Source of the DNA: Paragorgia papillata
Lineage: Eukaryota; Cnidaria; Anthozoa; Scleralcyonacea; Coralliidae
Direction: 5' to 3'
Length of the DNA stretch: 64,000 nt
Assembly (NCBI GenBank): GCA_035771165.1
Contig: JAWNZC010000421.1
Location: 1-64,000 of the forward strand
Positions 12,874 to 25,438 of this stretch are shown piece by piece; position 1 is the stretch's first letter, and each line of letters starts with the position of its first letter. The translations under genes were made by a program, and so were the position numbers. A model generated the notes under the pieces. It searched no databases. It was given only the letters and a program-made list of their open reading frames with translations, and was not told the DNA's origin.

Positions 12874-15830
12874 AAAATAGTAGAACAATCCATTCAATTT
12901 TTAATGAGATAAACCAGTTTACTTTTTTACTTTTTATGGTCAAAATCGGTCAAAAAGTAAAGGGGTTAGCCTTTACTTTTTGACCGATTTTGGCCATTTT
13001 TCAACTTTGGAAGTAAGGCTAAATATTTTAGTTCATTGTATAGCACACCAACTATGGAATAACCAGTGAAAAAGTAGAACAATCCATTCAATTCTTAATG
13101 AGATAAACCACTTTACTTTTTTACTTTTTATGGTCAAAATCGGTCAAAAAGTAAAGGGGTTAGCCTTTACTTTTTGACCGATTTTGGCCATTTTTCAACT
13201 TTGGAAGTAAGGCTAAATATTTTAGTTCATCCGATTTTGGCCGTTTTTCAACTTTGGAAGTAAGGCTAAATATTTTAGTTCATTGTATAGCACACCAACT
13301 ATGGAATAACCACTGAAAATAGTAGAACAATCCATTCAATTTTTAATGAGATAAACCAGTTTACTTTTTTACTTTTTATGGTCAAAATCGGTCAAAAAGT
13401 AAAGGGGTTAGCCTTTACTTTTTGACCAATTTTGGCCATTTTTCAACTTTGGAAGTAAGGCTAAATATTTTAGTTCATTGTATAGCACACCAACTATGGA
13501 ATAACCACTGAAAAAAGTAGAACAATCCATTCAATTCTTAATGAGATAAACCAGTTTACTTTTTTACTTTTTATGGTCAAAATCGGTCAAAAAGGAAAGG
13601 GGTTAGCCTTTACTTTTTGACCGATTTTGGCCATTTTTCAACTTTGGAAGTAAGGCTAAATATTTTAGTTCATCCGATTTTGGCCGTTTTTCAACTCTGG
13701 AAGTAAGGCTAAATATTTTTAGTTCATTGTATAGCACACCAACTATGGAATAACCACTGAAAATAGTAGAACAATCCATTCAATTTTTTAATGAGATAAA
13801 CCAGTTTACTTTTTTACTTTTCTATGGTCAAAATCGGTCAAAAAGTAAAGGGGTTAGCCTTTACTTTTTGACCAATTTTGGCCATTTTTCAACTTTGGAA
13901 GTAAGGCTAAATATTTTAGTTCATTGTATAGCACACCAACTATGGAATAACCACTGAAAAAAGTAGAACAATCCATTCAATTCTTAATGAGATAAACCAG
14001 TTTACTTTTTTACTTTTTATGGTCAAAATCGGTCAAAAAGGAAAGGGGTTAGCCTTTACTTTTTGACCGATTTTGGCCATTTTTCAACTTTGGAAGTAAG
14101 GCTAAATATTTTAGTTCATTGTATAACACACCAACTATGGAATAACCACTGAAAATAGTAGAACAATCCATTCAATTTTTAATGAGATAAACCAGTTTAC
14201 TTTTTTACTTTTTATGGTCAAAATCGGTCAAAAAGTAAAGGGGTTAGCCTTTACTTTTTGACCGATTTTGGCCATTTTTCAACTTTGGAAGTAAGGCTAA
14301 ATATTTTAGTTCATCCGATTTTGGCCGTTTTTCAACTTTGGAAGTAAGGCTAAATATTTTAGTTCATTGTATAACACACCAACTATGGAATAACCACTGA
14401 AAATAGTAGAACAATCCATTCAATTTTTAATGAGATAAACCAGTTTACTTTTTTACTTTTTATGGTCAAAATCGGTCAAAAAGTAAAGGGGTTAGCCTTT
14501 ACTTTTTGACCGATTTTGGCCATTTTTCAACTTTGGAAGTAAGGCTAAATACTTTAGTTCATTGTATAGCACACCAACTATGGAATAACCACTGAAAAAA
14601 GTAGAACAACCATTAATTTTTAATGAGATAAACAAGTTTACTTTTTTACTTTTTATGGTCAAAATCGGTCAAAAAGTAAAGGGGTTAGCCTTTACTTTTT
14701 GACCGATTTTGGCCATTTTTCAACTTTGGAAGTAAGGCTAAATATTTTAGTTCATTGTATAGCACACCAACTATGGAATAACCACTGAAAAAAGTAGAAC
14801 AATCCATTCAATTCTTAATGAGACAAACCAGTTTATTTTCTACTTTTTATGGTCAAAATCGGTCAAAAAGTAAAGGGGTTAGCCTTTACTTTTTGACCGA
14901 TTTTGGCCATTTTTCAACTTTGGAAGTAAGGCTAAATATTTTAGTTCATTGTATAGCACACACAACTATGGAATAACCACTGAAAAAAGTAGAACAATCC
15001 ATTCAATTTTTAATGACATAAACCAGTTTACTTTTTTACTTTTTATGGTCAAAATCGGTCAAAAAGTAAAGGGGTTAGCCTTTACTTTTTGACCGATTTT
15101 GGCCATTTTTCAACTTTGGATAGTAAGGCTAAATACTTTAGTTCATTGTATAGCAACCAACTATGGAATAAACCACTGAAAAAAGTAAGAAACAATCCAT
15201 TCAATTTTTAATGAGATAAACCAGTTTTACTTTTTTACTTTTTATGGTCAAAATCGGTCAAAAAGTAATAAGGGGTTAGCCTTTACTTTTTGACCGATTT
15301 TGGCCATTTTTTCAACTTTGGAAGTAAGGCTAAATATTTAGTTCATTGTATAGCACACCAACTATGGAATAACCACTGAAAAAAGTAGAACAATCCATTC
15401 AATTTTTAATGAGATAAACCAGTTTACTTTTTTACTTTTTATGGTCAAAATCGGTCAAAAAGTAAAGGGGTTAGTTAGCCTTTACTTTTTGACCGATTTT
15501 TGGCCATTTTTCAACTTTGGAAGTAAGGCTAAATATTTTAGTTCATTGTATAGCACACCAACTATGGAATAACCACTGAAAAAAGTAGAACAATCCTATT
15601 CAATTCTTAATGAGATAAACCACTTTAACTTTTTTACTTTTTAATGGTCAAAATCGGTCAAAAAGTAAAGGGGTTAGCCTTTACTTTTTGACCGATTTTG
15701 GCCATTTTTCAACTTTGGAAGTAAGGCTAAATATTTTAGTTCATTGTAATAGCACACCAACTATGGAATAACCGCTTAAAAAAGTAGAACAACCATTAAT
15801 TTTTAATGAGATAAACAAGTTTACTTTTTT
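12874..15830 (+). repeat. Satellite B higher-order block, copy 2 (expanded)
   Basis: Second copy of the block at 8,041-10,340. It carries an extra 446-bp local duplication: GACCAATTTTGG followed by the AAAAAGGAAAGG variant occurs at 13,424/13,590 and again at 13,870/14,035. The added length equals two monomers plus the 53-bp partial unit. A further extra monomer lies near 14,940. Copy 1 has only one set of these markers, so the gain happened after the block duplicated, or copy 1 lost it. Confidence 0.82.
13174..13282 (+). repeat. Satellite B long-form monomer segment with 53-bp internal duplication
   Basis: Within this monomer the stretch from CCGATTTTGGCC to AAATATTTTAGTTCAT appears twice in a row, the second copy starting at 13,231 with GGCCGTTTTT instead of GGCCATTTTT. 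Equivalent insertions start near 7,071, 8,398, 9,035, 12,010, 13,674 and 14,315, giving seven long-form units of about 249 bp. The shared G substitution indicates one origin followed by spread through the array. Confidence 0.88.
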
Positions 15831-17204
15831 ACTTTTTATGGTCAAAATCGGTCAAAAAGTAAAGGGGTTAGCCTTTACTTTTTGACCGATTTTGGCCATT
15901 TTTCAACTTTGGAAGTAAGGCTAAATATTTTTAGTTCATTGTTATAGCACACCAACTATGGGAATAACCACTGAAAAAAGTAGAACAATCCATTCAATTT
16001 TTAATGAGATAAACCAGTTTACTTTTTTACTTTTTATGTTCAAAATCGGTCAAAAAGTAAAGGGGTTAGCCTTTACTTTTTGACCGATTTTGGCCATTTT
16101 TCAACTTTGGAAGTAAGGCTAAATACTTTAGTTCATTGTATAGCACACCAACTATGGAATAACCACTGAAAAAAGTAGAACAATCCATTCAATTCTTAAT
16201 GAGATAAACCAGTTTACTTTTTTTACTTTTTATGGTCAAAATCGAGTCAAAAAGTAAAGGGGTTAGCCTTTTACTTTTTGACCGATTTTGGCCATTTTTC
16301 AACTTTGGAAGTAAGGCTAAATACTTTAGTTCATTGTATAGCACACCAACTATGGAATAACCACTGAAAAAAGTAGAACAATCCATTCAATTTTTAATGA
16401 GATAAACCAGTTTACTTTTTTACTTTTTATGGTCAAAATCGGTCAAAAAGTAAAGGGGTTAGTTAGCCTTTACTTTTTGACCGATTTTGGCCATTTTTCA
16501 ACTTTGGAAGTAAGGCTAAATATTTTAGTTCATTGTATAGCACACCAACTATGGAATAACCACTTAAAAAAGTAGAACAATCCATTCAATTTTTAATGAG
16601 ATAAACCAGTTTACTTTTTAACTTTTTATGTTCAAAATCGGTCAAAAAGTAAAGGGGTTAGCCTTTACTTTTTGACCGATTTTGGCCATTTTTCAACTTT
16701 GGAAGTAAGGCTAAATACTTTAGTTCATTGTATAGCACACCAACTATGGAATAACCACTGAAAAAAGATAGAACAAATCAATTCAATTCTTAATGAGACA
16801 AACCAGTTTACTTTTCTACTTTTTATGGTCAAAATCGGTCAAAAAGTAAAGGGGTTAGCCTTTACTTTTTGACCGATTTTGGCCATTTTTCAACTTTGGA
16901 AGTAAGGCTAAATATTTTAGTTCATTGTATAGCACACCAACTATGGAATAACCACTTAAAAAAGTAGAACAATCCATTCAATTTTTAATGAGATAAACCA
17001 GTTTACTTTTTAACTTTTCATGGTCAAAATCGGTCAAAAAGTAAAGGGGTTAGCCTTTACTTTTGACCGATTTTCGCCATTTTTCAACTTTGGAAGTAAG
17101 GCTAAATATTTTAGTTCATTGTATAGCACACCAACTATGGAATAACCACTGAAAAAAGTAGAACAATCCATTCAATTTTTAATGAGATAAACCAGTTTAC
17201 TTTT

Positions 17205-17270
17205 TTACTTTTTATGTTCAAAATCGGTCAAAAAGTAAAGGCTAACCCCTTTACTTTTTTTTTCCGGATT
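17205..17270. repeat. Satellite B to C switch inside the shared hairpin
   Basis: Up to 17,239 the sequence is ordinary satellite B: ATGTTCAAAATCGGTCAAAA then AGTAAAGG. The next bases would normally be GGTTAGCC, but they are CTAACCCCTTTAC, the reverse complement of the B loop, and satellite C begins. The transition is thus exact to the loop of the palindrome, with no filler sequence. Satellite C reads this loop in the opposite direction in nearly all later copies. Confidence 0.9.
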
Positions 17271-20200
17271 CTTTTCAAAAAATCAGAAAAAATATTTTTA
17301 GTCCAAATACAGCCTTCTCGTTTTCACAGAAGGTTTATAACGACTTTATCTAACCGTTTTTGACCCTAACTGAAAAGTTTCAAAAGTGACCAAAATCGGT
17401 CAAAAAGTAAAGGCTAACCCCTTTACTTTTTTTTTCCGGATTCTTTTCAAAAAATCAGAAAAAATATTTTTAGCCAAAATACAGCCTTCTCGTTTTCACA
17501 TAAGGTTTAAAACGACTTTATCTAACCGTTTTTTACCCTAACTGAAAAGTTTCAAAAGTGACCAAAATCGGTCAAAAAGTAAAGCCTAATCCCTTTACTT
17601 TTTTCTTCCGGATTTTTTTCAAAAAATCAGGAAAAAATATTTTTAGACAAAATACAGCCTTCTCGTTTTCACAGAAGATTTAAAACGACTGTATCTAACC
17701 GTTTTTGACCCGAACTGAAAAGTTTCAAAAGTGACCAAAATCGGTCAAAATGTAAAGGCTAACCCCTTTACTTTTTTTTTTCCGAATTTTTTTCAAAAAA
17801 TCAGAAAAAATATTTTTAGCCCAAATACAGCCTTCTCGTTTTCACAGAAGGTTTATAACGACTTTACCTAACCGTTTTTGACCCTAACTGAAAAGTTTCA
17901 AAAGTGACCAAAATCGGTCAAAAAGTAAAGGCTAACCCCTTTACCTTTTTTTTTCCGGATTCTTTTCAAAAAATCAGAAAAAAGATTTTTAGCCAAAATA
18001 CAGCCTTCTCGTTTTCACATAAGGTTTAAAACGACTTTATCTAACCGTTTTTTACCCTAACTGAAAAGTTTCAAAAGTGACCAAAATCGTTCAAAAAGTA
18101 AAGCCTAATCCCTTTACTTTTTTTTTCCGGATTCTTTTCAAAAAATCAGAAAAAATATTTTTAGCCCAAATACAGCCTTCTCGTTTTCACAGAAGGTTTA
18201 AAACGACTTTATCTAACCGTTTTTGACCCTAACTGAAAAGTTTCAAAAGTGACCAAAATCGGCCAAAATGTAAAGGCTAACCCCTTTACTTTTTTTTCCC
18301 GAATTTTTTTCAAAAAATCAGAAAAAATATTTTTAGCCCAAATACAGCCTTCTCGTTTTCACAGAAGGTTTAAAACGACTTTATCTAACTGTTTTTGACC
18401 CTAACTGAAAAGTTTCAAAAGTGACCAAAATCGGTCAAAAAGTAAAGGCTAAACCCCTTTACTTTTTTTTTCCGGATTTTTTTCAAAAAATCAGAAAAAA
18501 TATTTTTCGCCCAAATACAGCCTTCTCGTTTTCATAGAAGGTTTATAACGACTTTATCTAACCGTTTTTGACCCTAACTGAAAAGTTTCAAAAGTGACCA
18601 AAATCGGTCAAAAAGTAAAGGCTAACCCCTTTACTTTTTTTTTCCGGATTCTTTTCAAAAAATCAGAAAAAATATTTTTAGCCAAAATACAGCCTTCTCG
18701 TTTTCACATAAGGTTTAAAACGACTTTATCTAACCGTTTTTTACCCTAACTGAAAAGTTTCAAAAGTGACCAAAATCGGTCAAAAAGTAAAGCCTAATCC
18801 CTTTACTTTTTTTTTCCGGATTCTTTTCAAAAAATCAGAAAAAATATTTTTAAGCCCAAATACAGCCTTCTCGTTTTCACAGAAGGTTTAAAACGACTTT
18901 ATCTAACCGTTTTTGACCCTAACTGAAAAGTTTCAAAAGTGACCAAAATCGGTCAAAAAGTAAAGGCTAACCCCTTTACTTTTTTTTTCCGGATTCTTTT
19001 CAAAAAATCAGAAAAAATATTTTTAGCCAAAATACAGCCTTCTCGTTTTCACATAAGGTTTAAAACGACTTTATCTAACCGTTTTTTACCCTAACTGAAA
19101 AGTTTCAAAAGTGACCAAAATCGGTCAAAAAGTAAAGCCTAATCCCTTTACTTTTTTTTTCCGGATTCTTTTCAAAAAATCAGAAAAAATATTTTTAGCC
19201 CAAATACAGCCTTCTCGTTTTCACAGAAGGTTTAAAACGACTTTATCTAACCGTTTTTGACCCTAACTGAAAAGTTTCAAAAGTGACCAAAATCGGTCAA
19301 AATGTAAAGGCTAACCCCTTTACTTTTTTTTCCCGAATTTTTTTCAAAAAATCAGAAAAAATATTTTTAGCCCAAATACAGCCTTCTCGTTTTCACAGAA
19401 GGTTTAAAACGACTTTATCTAACTGTTTTTGACCCTAACTGAAAAGTTTCAAAAGTGACCAAAATCGGTCAAAAAGTAAAGGCTAAACCCCTTTACTTTT
19501 TTTTTCCGGATTTTTTTCAAAAAATCAGAAAAAATATTTTTCGCCCAAATACAGCCTTCTCGTTTTCACAGAAGGTTTATAACGACTTTATCTAACCGTT
19601 TTTGACCCTAACTGAAAAGTTTCAAAAGTGACCAAAATCGGTCAAAAAGTAAAGGCTAACCCCTTTACTTTTTTTTTCCGGATTCTTTTCAAAAAATCAG
19701 AAAAAATATTTTTAGCCAAAATACAGCCTTCTCGTTTTCACATAAGGTTTAAAACGACTTTATCTAACCGTTTTTTACCCTAACTGAAAAGTTTCAAAAG
19801 TGACCAAAATCGGTCAAAAAGTAAAGCCTAATCCCTTTACTTTTTTTTTCCGGATTCTTTTCAAAAAATCAGAAAAAATATTTTTAGCCCAAATACAGCC
19901 TTCTCGTTTTCACAGAAGGTTTAAAACGACTTTATCTAACCGTTTTTGACCCTAACTGAAAAGTTTCAAAAGTGACCAAAATCGGTCAAAATGTAAAGGC
20001 TAACCCCTTTACTTTTTTTTCCGAATTTTTTTTCAAAAAATCAGAAAAAATATTTTTAGCCCAAATACAGCCTTCTCGTTTTCACAGAAGGTTTAAAACG
20101 ACTTTATCTAACCGTTTTTGACCCTAACTGAAAAGTTTCAAAAGTGACCAAAATCGGTCAAAAAGTAAAGGCTAAACCCCTTTACTTTTTTTTTTCCGGA

Positions 20201-21850
20201 TTTTTTTCAAAAAATCAGAAAAAATATTTTTAGCCCAAATACAGCCTTCTCGTTTTCACAGAAGGTTTAAAACGACTTTATCTAACTGTTTTTGACCCTA
20301 ACTGAAAAGTTTCAAAAGTGACCAAAATCGGTCAAAAAGTAAAGGCTAAACCCCTTTACTTTTTTTTTCCGGATTTTTTTCAAAAAATCAGAAAAAATAT
20401 TTTTAGCCCAAATACAGCCTTCTCGTTTTCACAGAAGGTTTAAAACGACTTTATCTAACTGTTTTTGACCCTAACTGAAAAGTTTCAAAAGTGACCAAAA
20501 TCGATCAAAAAGTAAAGGCTAAACCCCTTTACTTTTTTTTTCCGGATTTTTTTCAAAAAATCAGAAAAAATATTTTTCGCCCAAATACAGCCTTCTCGTT
20601 TTCACAGAAGGTTTATAACGACTTTATCTAACCGTTTTTGACCCTAACTGAAAAGTTTCAAAAGTGACCAAAATCGGTCAAAAAGTAAAGGCTAACCCCC
20701 TTTACTTTTTTTTCCCGAATTTTTTTCAAAAAATCAGAAAAAATATTTTTAGCCCAAATACAGCCTTCTCGTTTTCACAGAAGGTTTAAAACGACTTTAT
20801 CTAACTGTTTTTGACCCTAACTGAAAAGTTTCAAAAGTGACCAAAATCGGTCAAAAAGTAAAGGCTAAACCCCTTTACTTTTTTTTTCCGGATTTTTTTC
20901 AAAAAATCAGAAAAAATATTTTTCGCCCAAATACAGCCTTCTCGTTTTCACAGAAGGTTTAAAACGACTTTATCTAACCGTTTTTGACCCTAACTGAAAA
21001 GTTTCAAAAGTGACCAAAATTGGTCAAAAAGTAAAGGCTAACCCCTTTACTTTTTTTTTCCGGATTTTTTTCAAAAAATCAGAAAAAATATTTTTAGCCC
21101 AAATACAGCCTTCTCGTTTTCACAGAAGGTTTAAAACGACTTTATCTAACCGTTTTTGACCCTAACTGAAAAGTTTCAAAAGTGACCAAAATCGGTCAAA
21201 ATGTAAAGGCTAACCCCTTTACTTTTTTTTCCCGAATTTTTTTCAAAAAATCAGAAAAAATATTTTTAGCCCAAATACAGCCTTCTCGTTTTCACAGAAG
21301 GTTTAAAACGACTTTATCTAACTGTTTTTGACCCTAACTGAAAAGTTTCAAAAGTGACCAAAATCGGTCAAAAAGTAAAGGCTAAACCCCTTTACTTTTT
21401 TTTTCCGGATTTTTTTCAAAAAATCAGAAAAAATATTTTTAGCCCAAATACAGCCTTCTCGTTTTCACAGAAGGTTTAAAACGACTTTATCTAACCGTTT
21501 TTGACCCTAACTGAAAAGTTTCAAAAGTGACCAAAATCGGTCAAAAGTAAAGGCTAAACCCCTTTACTTTTTTTTTCCGGATTTTTTTCAAAAAAATCAG
21601 AAAAAATATTTTTAGCCCAAATACAGCCTTCTCGTTTTCACAGAAGGTTTAAAACGACTTTATCTAACTGTTTTTGACCCTAACTGAAAAGTTTCAAAAG
21701 TGACCAAAATCGGTCAAAAAGTAAAGGCTAAACCCCTTTACTTTTTTTTTTCCGGATTTTTTTCAAAAAATCAGAAAAAATATTTTTAGCCAAAATACAG
21801 CCTTCTCGTTTTCACATAAGGTTTAAAACGACTTTATCTAACCGTTTTTT
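17240..21850 (+). repeat. Satellite C subregion with 2- to 4-monomer higher-order repeats
   Basis: The linked variant set GCCAAAATACAGCC + CACATAAGG + GTTTTTTACCC + AAAGCCTAATCCC marks one monomer type. Its CATAAGG occurs at 17,499, 18,018, 18,707, 19,052 and 19,741, spacings of 519, 689, 345 and 689 bp, that is 3, 4, 2 and 4 monomers; one more copy is near 21,808. Between them lie, in order, CCGGATTC, AAAATGTAAAGG, CCCGAATT, and CGCCC/TTATAACG types. This is an irregular but real higher-order organisation. Confidence 0.85.
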
Positions 21851-24800
21851 ACCCTAACTGAAAAGTTTCAAAAGTGACCAAAATCGGTCAAAAAGTAAAG
21901 CCTAAATCCCTTTACTTTTTTTTTCCGGATTCTTTTCAAAAAATCAGAAAAAATATTTTTAGCCCAAATACAGCCTTCTCGTTTTCACAGAAGGTTTAAA
22001 ACGACTTTATCTAACCGTTTTTGACCCTAACTGAAAAGTTTCAAAAGTGACCAAAATCGGTCAAAAAGTAAAGGCTAAACCCCTTTACTTTTTTTTTCCG
22101 GATTTTTTTCAAAAAATCAGAAAAAATATTTTTAGCCCAAATACAGCCTTCTCGTTTTCACAGAAGGTTTAAAACGACTTTATCTAACCGTTTTTGACCC
22201 TAACTGAAAAGTTTCAAAAGTGACCAAAATCGGTCAAAAAAGTAAAGGCTAACCCCTTTACTTTTTTTTTCCGGATTTTTTCAAAAAATCAGAAAAAAAT
22301 ATTTTTAGCCCAAATACAAGCCTTCTCGTTTTCACAGAAGGTTTAAAACGACTTTATCTAACCGTTTTTGACCCTAACTGAAAAGTTTCAAAAGTGACCA
22401 AAATCGGTCAAAATGTAAAGGCTAACCCCTTTACTTTTTTTTCCCGAATTTTTTTCAAAAAATCAGAAAAAATATTTTTAGCCAAATACAGCCTTCTCGT
22501 TTTCACAGAAGGTTTAAAACGACTTTATCTAACTGTTTTTGACCCTAACTGAAAAGTTTCAAAAGTGACCAAAATCGGTCAAAAAGTAAAGGCTAAACCC
22601 CTTTACTTTTTTTTTCCGGATTTTTTTCAAAAAATCAGAAAAAATATTTTTAGCCCAAATACAGCCTTCTCGTTTTCACAGAAGGTTTAAAACGACTTTA
22701 TCTAACCGTTTTTGACCCTAACTGGAAAAGTTTCAAAAGTGACCAAAATCGGTCAAAATGTAAAGGCTAACCCCTTTACTTTTTTTTTCCAAATTTTTTT
22801 CAAAAAATCAGAAAAAATATTTTTAGCCCAAATACAGCCTTCTCGTTTTCACAGAAGGTTTAAAACGACTTTATCTAACTGTTTTTGACCCTAACTGAAA
22901 AGTTTCAAAAGTGACCAAAATCGATCAAAAAGTAAAGGCTAACCCCTTTACTTTTTTTTTTCCGGATTTTTTTCAAAAAAATCAGAAAAAATATTTTTCG
23001 CCCAAATACAGCCTTCTCGTTTTCACAGAAGGTTTTATAACGACTTTATCTAACCGTTTTTGACCCTAACTGAAAAGTTTCAAAAGTGACCAAAATCGGT
23101 CAAAATGTAAAGGCTAACCCCTTTACTTTTTTTTTCCAAATTTTTTTCAAAAAATCAGAAAAAATATTTTTAGCCCAAATACAGCCTTCTCGTTTTCACA
23201 GAAGGTTTAAAACGACTTTATCTAACTGTTTTTGACCCTAACTGAAAAGTTTCAAAAGTGACCAAAATCGGTCAAAAAGTAAAGGCTAACCCCTTTACTT
23301 TTTTTTTCCGGATTTTTTTCAAAAAATCAGAAAAAATATTTTTAGCCCAAATACAGCCTTCTCGTTTTCACAGAAGGTTTAAAACGACTTTATCTAACCG
23401 TTTTTGACCCTAACTGAAAAGTTTCAAAAGTGACCAAAATCGGTCAAAAAGTAAAGGCTAAACCCCTTTACTTTTTTTTTTCCGGATTTTTTTCAAAAAA
23501 TCAGAAAAAATATTTTTAGCCCAAATACAGCCTTCTCGTTTTCACAGAAGGTTTATAACGACTTTATCTAACCGTTTTTTACCCTAACTGAAAAGTTTCA
23601 AAAGTGACCAAAATCGGTCAAAAAGTAAAGCCTAATCCCTTTACTTTTTTTTTTCCGGATTTTTTTCAAAAAATCAGAAAAAAATATTTTTAGCCCAAAA
23701 TACAGCCTTCTCGTTTTCACAGAAGGTTTTAAAACGACTTTATCTAACCGTTTTTGACCCTAACTGAAAAGTTTCAAAAGTGACCAAAATCGGTCAAAAA
23801 GTAAAGGCTAACCCCTTTACTTTTTTTTCCCGAATTTTTTTCAAAAAATCAGAAAAAATATTTTTAGCCCAAATACAGCCTTCTCGTTTTCACAGAAGGT
23901 TTAAAACGACTTTATCTAACCGTTTTTGACCCTAACTGAAAAGTTTCAAAAGTGACCAAAATCGGTCAAAAAGTAAAGGCTAAACCCCTTTACTTTTTTT
24001 TTTCCGGATTTTTTTCAAAAAATCAGAAAAAAATATTTTTCGCCCAAATTACAGCCTTCTCGTTTTCACAGAAGGTTTAAAACGACTTTATCTAACCGTT
24101 TTTGACCCTAACTGAAAAGTTTCAAAAGTGACCAAAATCGGTCAAAAAGTAAAGGCTAAACCCCTTTACTTTTTTTTCCGGATTTTTTTCAAAAAATCAG
24201 AAAAAATATTTTTAGCCCAAATACAGCCTTCTCGTTTTCACAGAAGGTTTTAAAACGACTTTATCTAACCGTTTTTGACCCTAACTGAAAAGTTTCAAAA
24301 GTGACCAAAATCGGTCAAAAAGTAAAGGCTAACCCCTTTACTTTTTTTTTCCGGATTTTTTTCAAAAAATCAGAAAAAATATTTTTAGCCCAAATACAGC
24401 CTTCTCGTTTTCACAGAAGGTTTAAAACGACTTTATCTAACCGTTTTTTGACCCTAACTGAAAAGTTTCAAAGTGACCAAAATCGGTCAAAAAGTAAAGG
24501 CTAACCCCTTTACTTTTTTTTTCCGGATTTTTTTCAAAAAAATCAGAAAAAATATTTTTAGCCCAAATACAGCCTTCTCGTTTTCACAGAAGGTTTAAAA
24601 CGACTTTATCTAACCGTTTTTGACCCTAACTGAAAAGTTTCAAAAGTGACCAAAATCGGTCAAAAAGTAAAGGCTAACCCCTTTACTTTTTTTTTCCGGA
24701 TTTTTTTCAAAAAATCAGAAAAAATATTTTTAGCCCAAATACAGCCTTCTCGTTTTCACAGAAGGTTTAAAACGACTTTATCTAACTGTTTTTGACCCTA

Positions 24801-25438
24801 ACTGAAAAGTTTCAAAAGTGACCAAAATCGGTCAAAAAGTAAAGGCTAAACCCCTTTACTTTTTTTTTTCCGGATTTTTTTCAAAAAATCAGAAAAAATA
24901 TTTTTAGCCCAAATACAGCGTTCTCGTTTTCGCAGAAGGTTTAAAACGACTTTATCTAACCGTTTTTGACCCTAACTGAAAAGTTTCAAAAGTGACCAAA
25001 ATCGGTCAAAAGTAAAGGCTAACCCCTTTACTTTTTTTTTCCGGATTTTTTTCAAAAAATCAGAAAAAATATTTTTAGCCCAAATACAGCCTTCTCGTTT
25101 TCACAGAAGGTTTAAAACGACTTTATCTAACCGTTTCTGACCCTAACTGAAAAGTTTCAAAAGTGACCAAAATCGGTCAAAAAGTAAAGGCTAACCCCTT
25201 TACTTTTTTTTTTCCGATTTTTTTTCAAAAAATCAGAAAAAATATTTTTAGCCCAAATACAGCCTTCTCGTTTTCACAGAAGGTTTAAAACGACTTTATC
25301 TAACCGTTTTTGACCCTAACTGAAAAGTTTCAAAAGTGACCAAAATCGGTCAAAAAGTAAAGGCTAAACCCCTTTACTTTTTTTTTCCGGATTTTTTTCA
25401 AAAAATCAGAAAAAATATTTTTAGCCCAAATACAGCCT

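Larger units (their letters stand above)
2790..17239 (+). repeat. Satellite B: ~196-bp tandem array, about 74 copies
   Basis: The word GGGGTTAGCCTTTACTTTTT recurs every 194-197 bp (for example 10,381, 10,578, 10,774, 10,968). A unit runs through GACCGATTTTGGCCATTTTT, CAACTTTGGAAGTAAGGCTA, GTATAGCACACCAACTATGG, AACAATCCATTCAATTCTTA and ATGGTCAAAATCGGTCAAAA. Adjacent units meet at a long hairpin. Common variants are CTT versus TTT in AAATAC/TTTAG, AACACACC for AGCACACC, a TTAGTTAGCC loop duplication, and a 53-bp internal duplication. Copies from 8,041 to 15,110 are almost identical, whereas 2,790-8,040 is rich in single-base indels. Short open frames occur because 195 bp is divisible by three, but they have no conserved phase from copy to copy. 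Confidence 0.97.
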
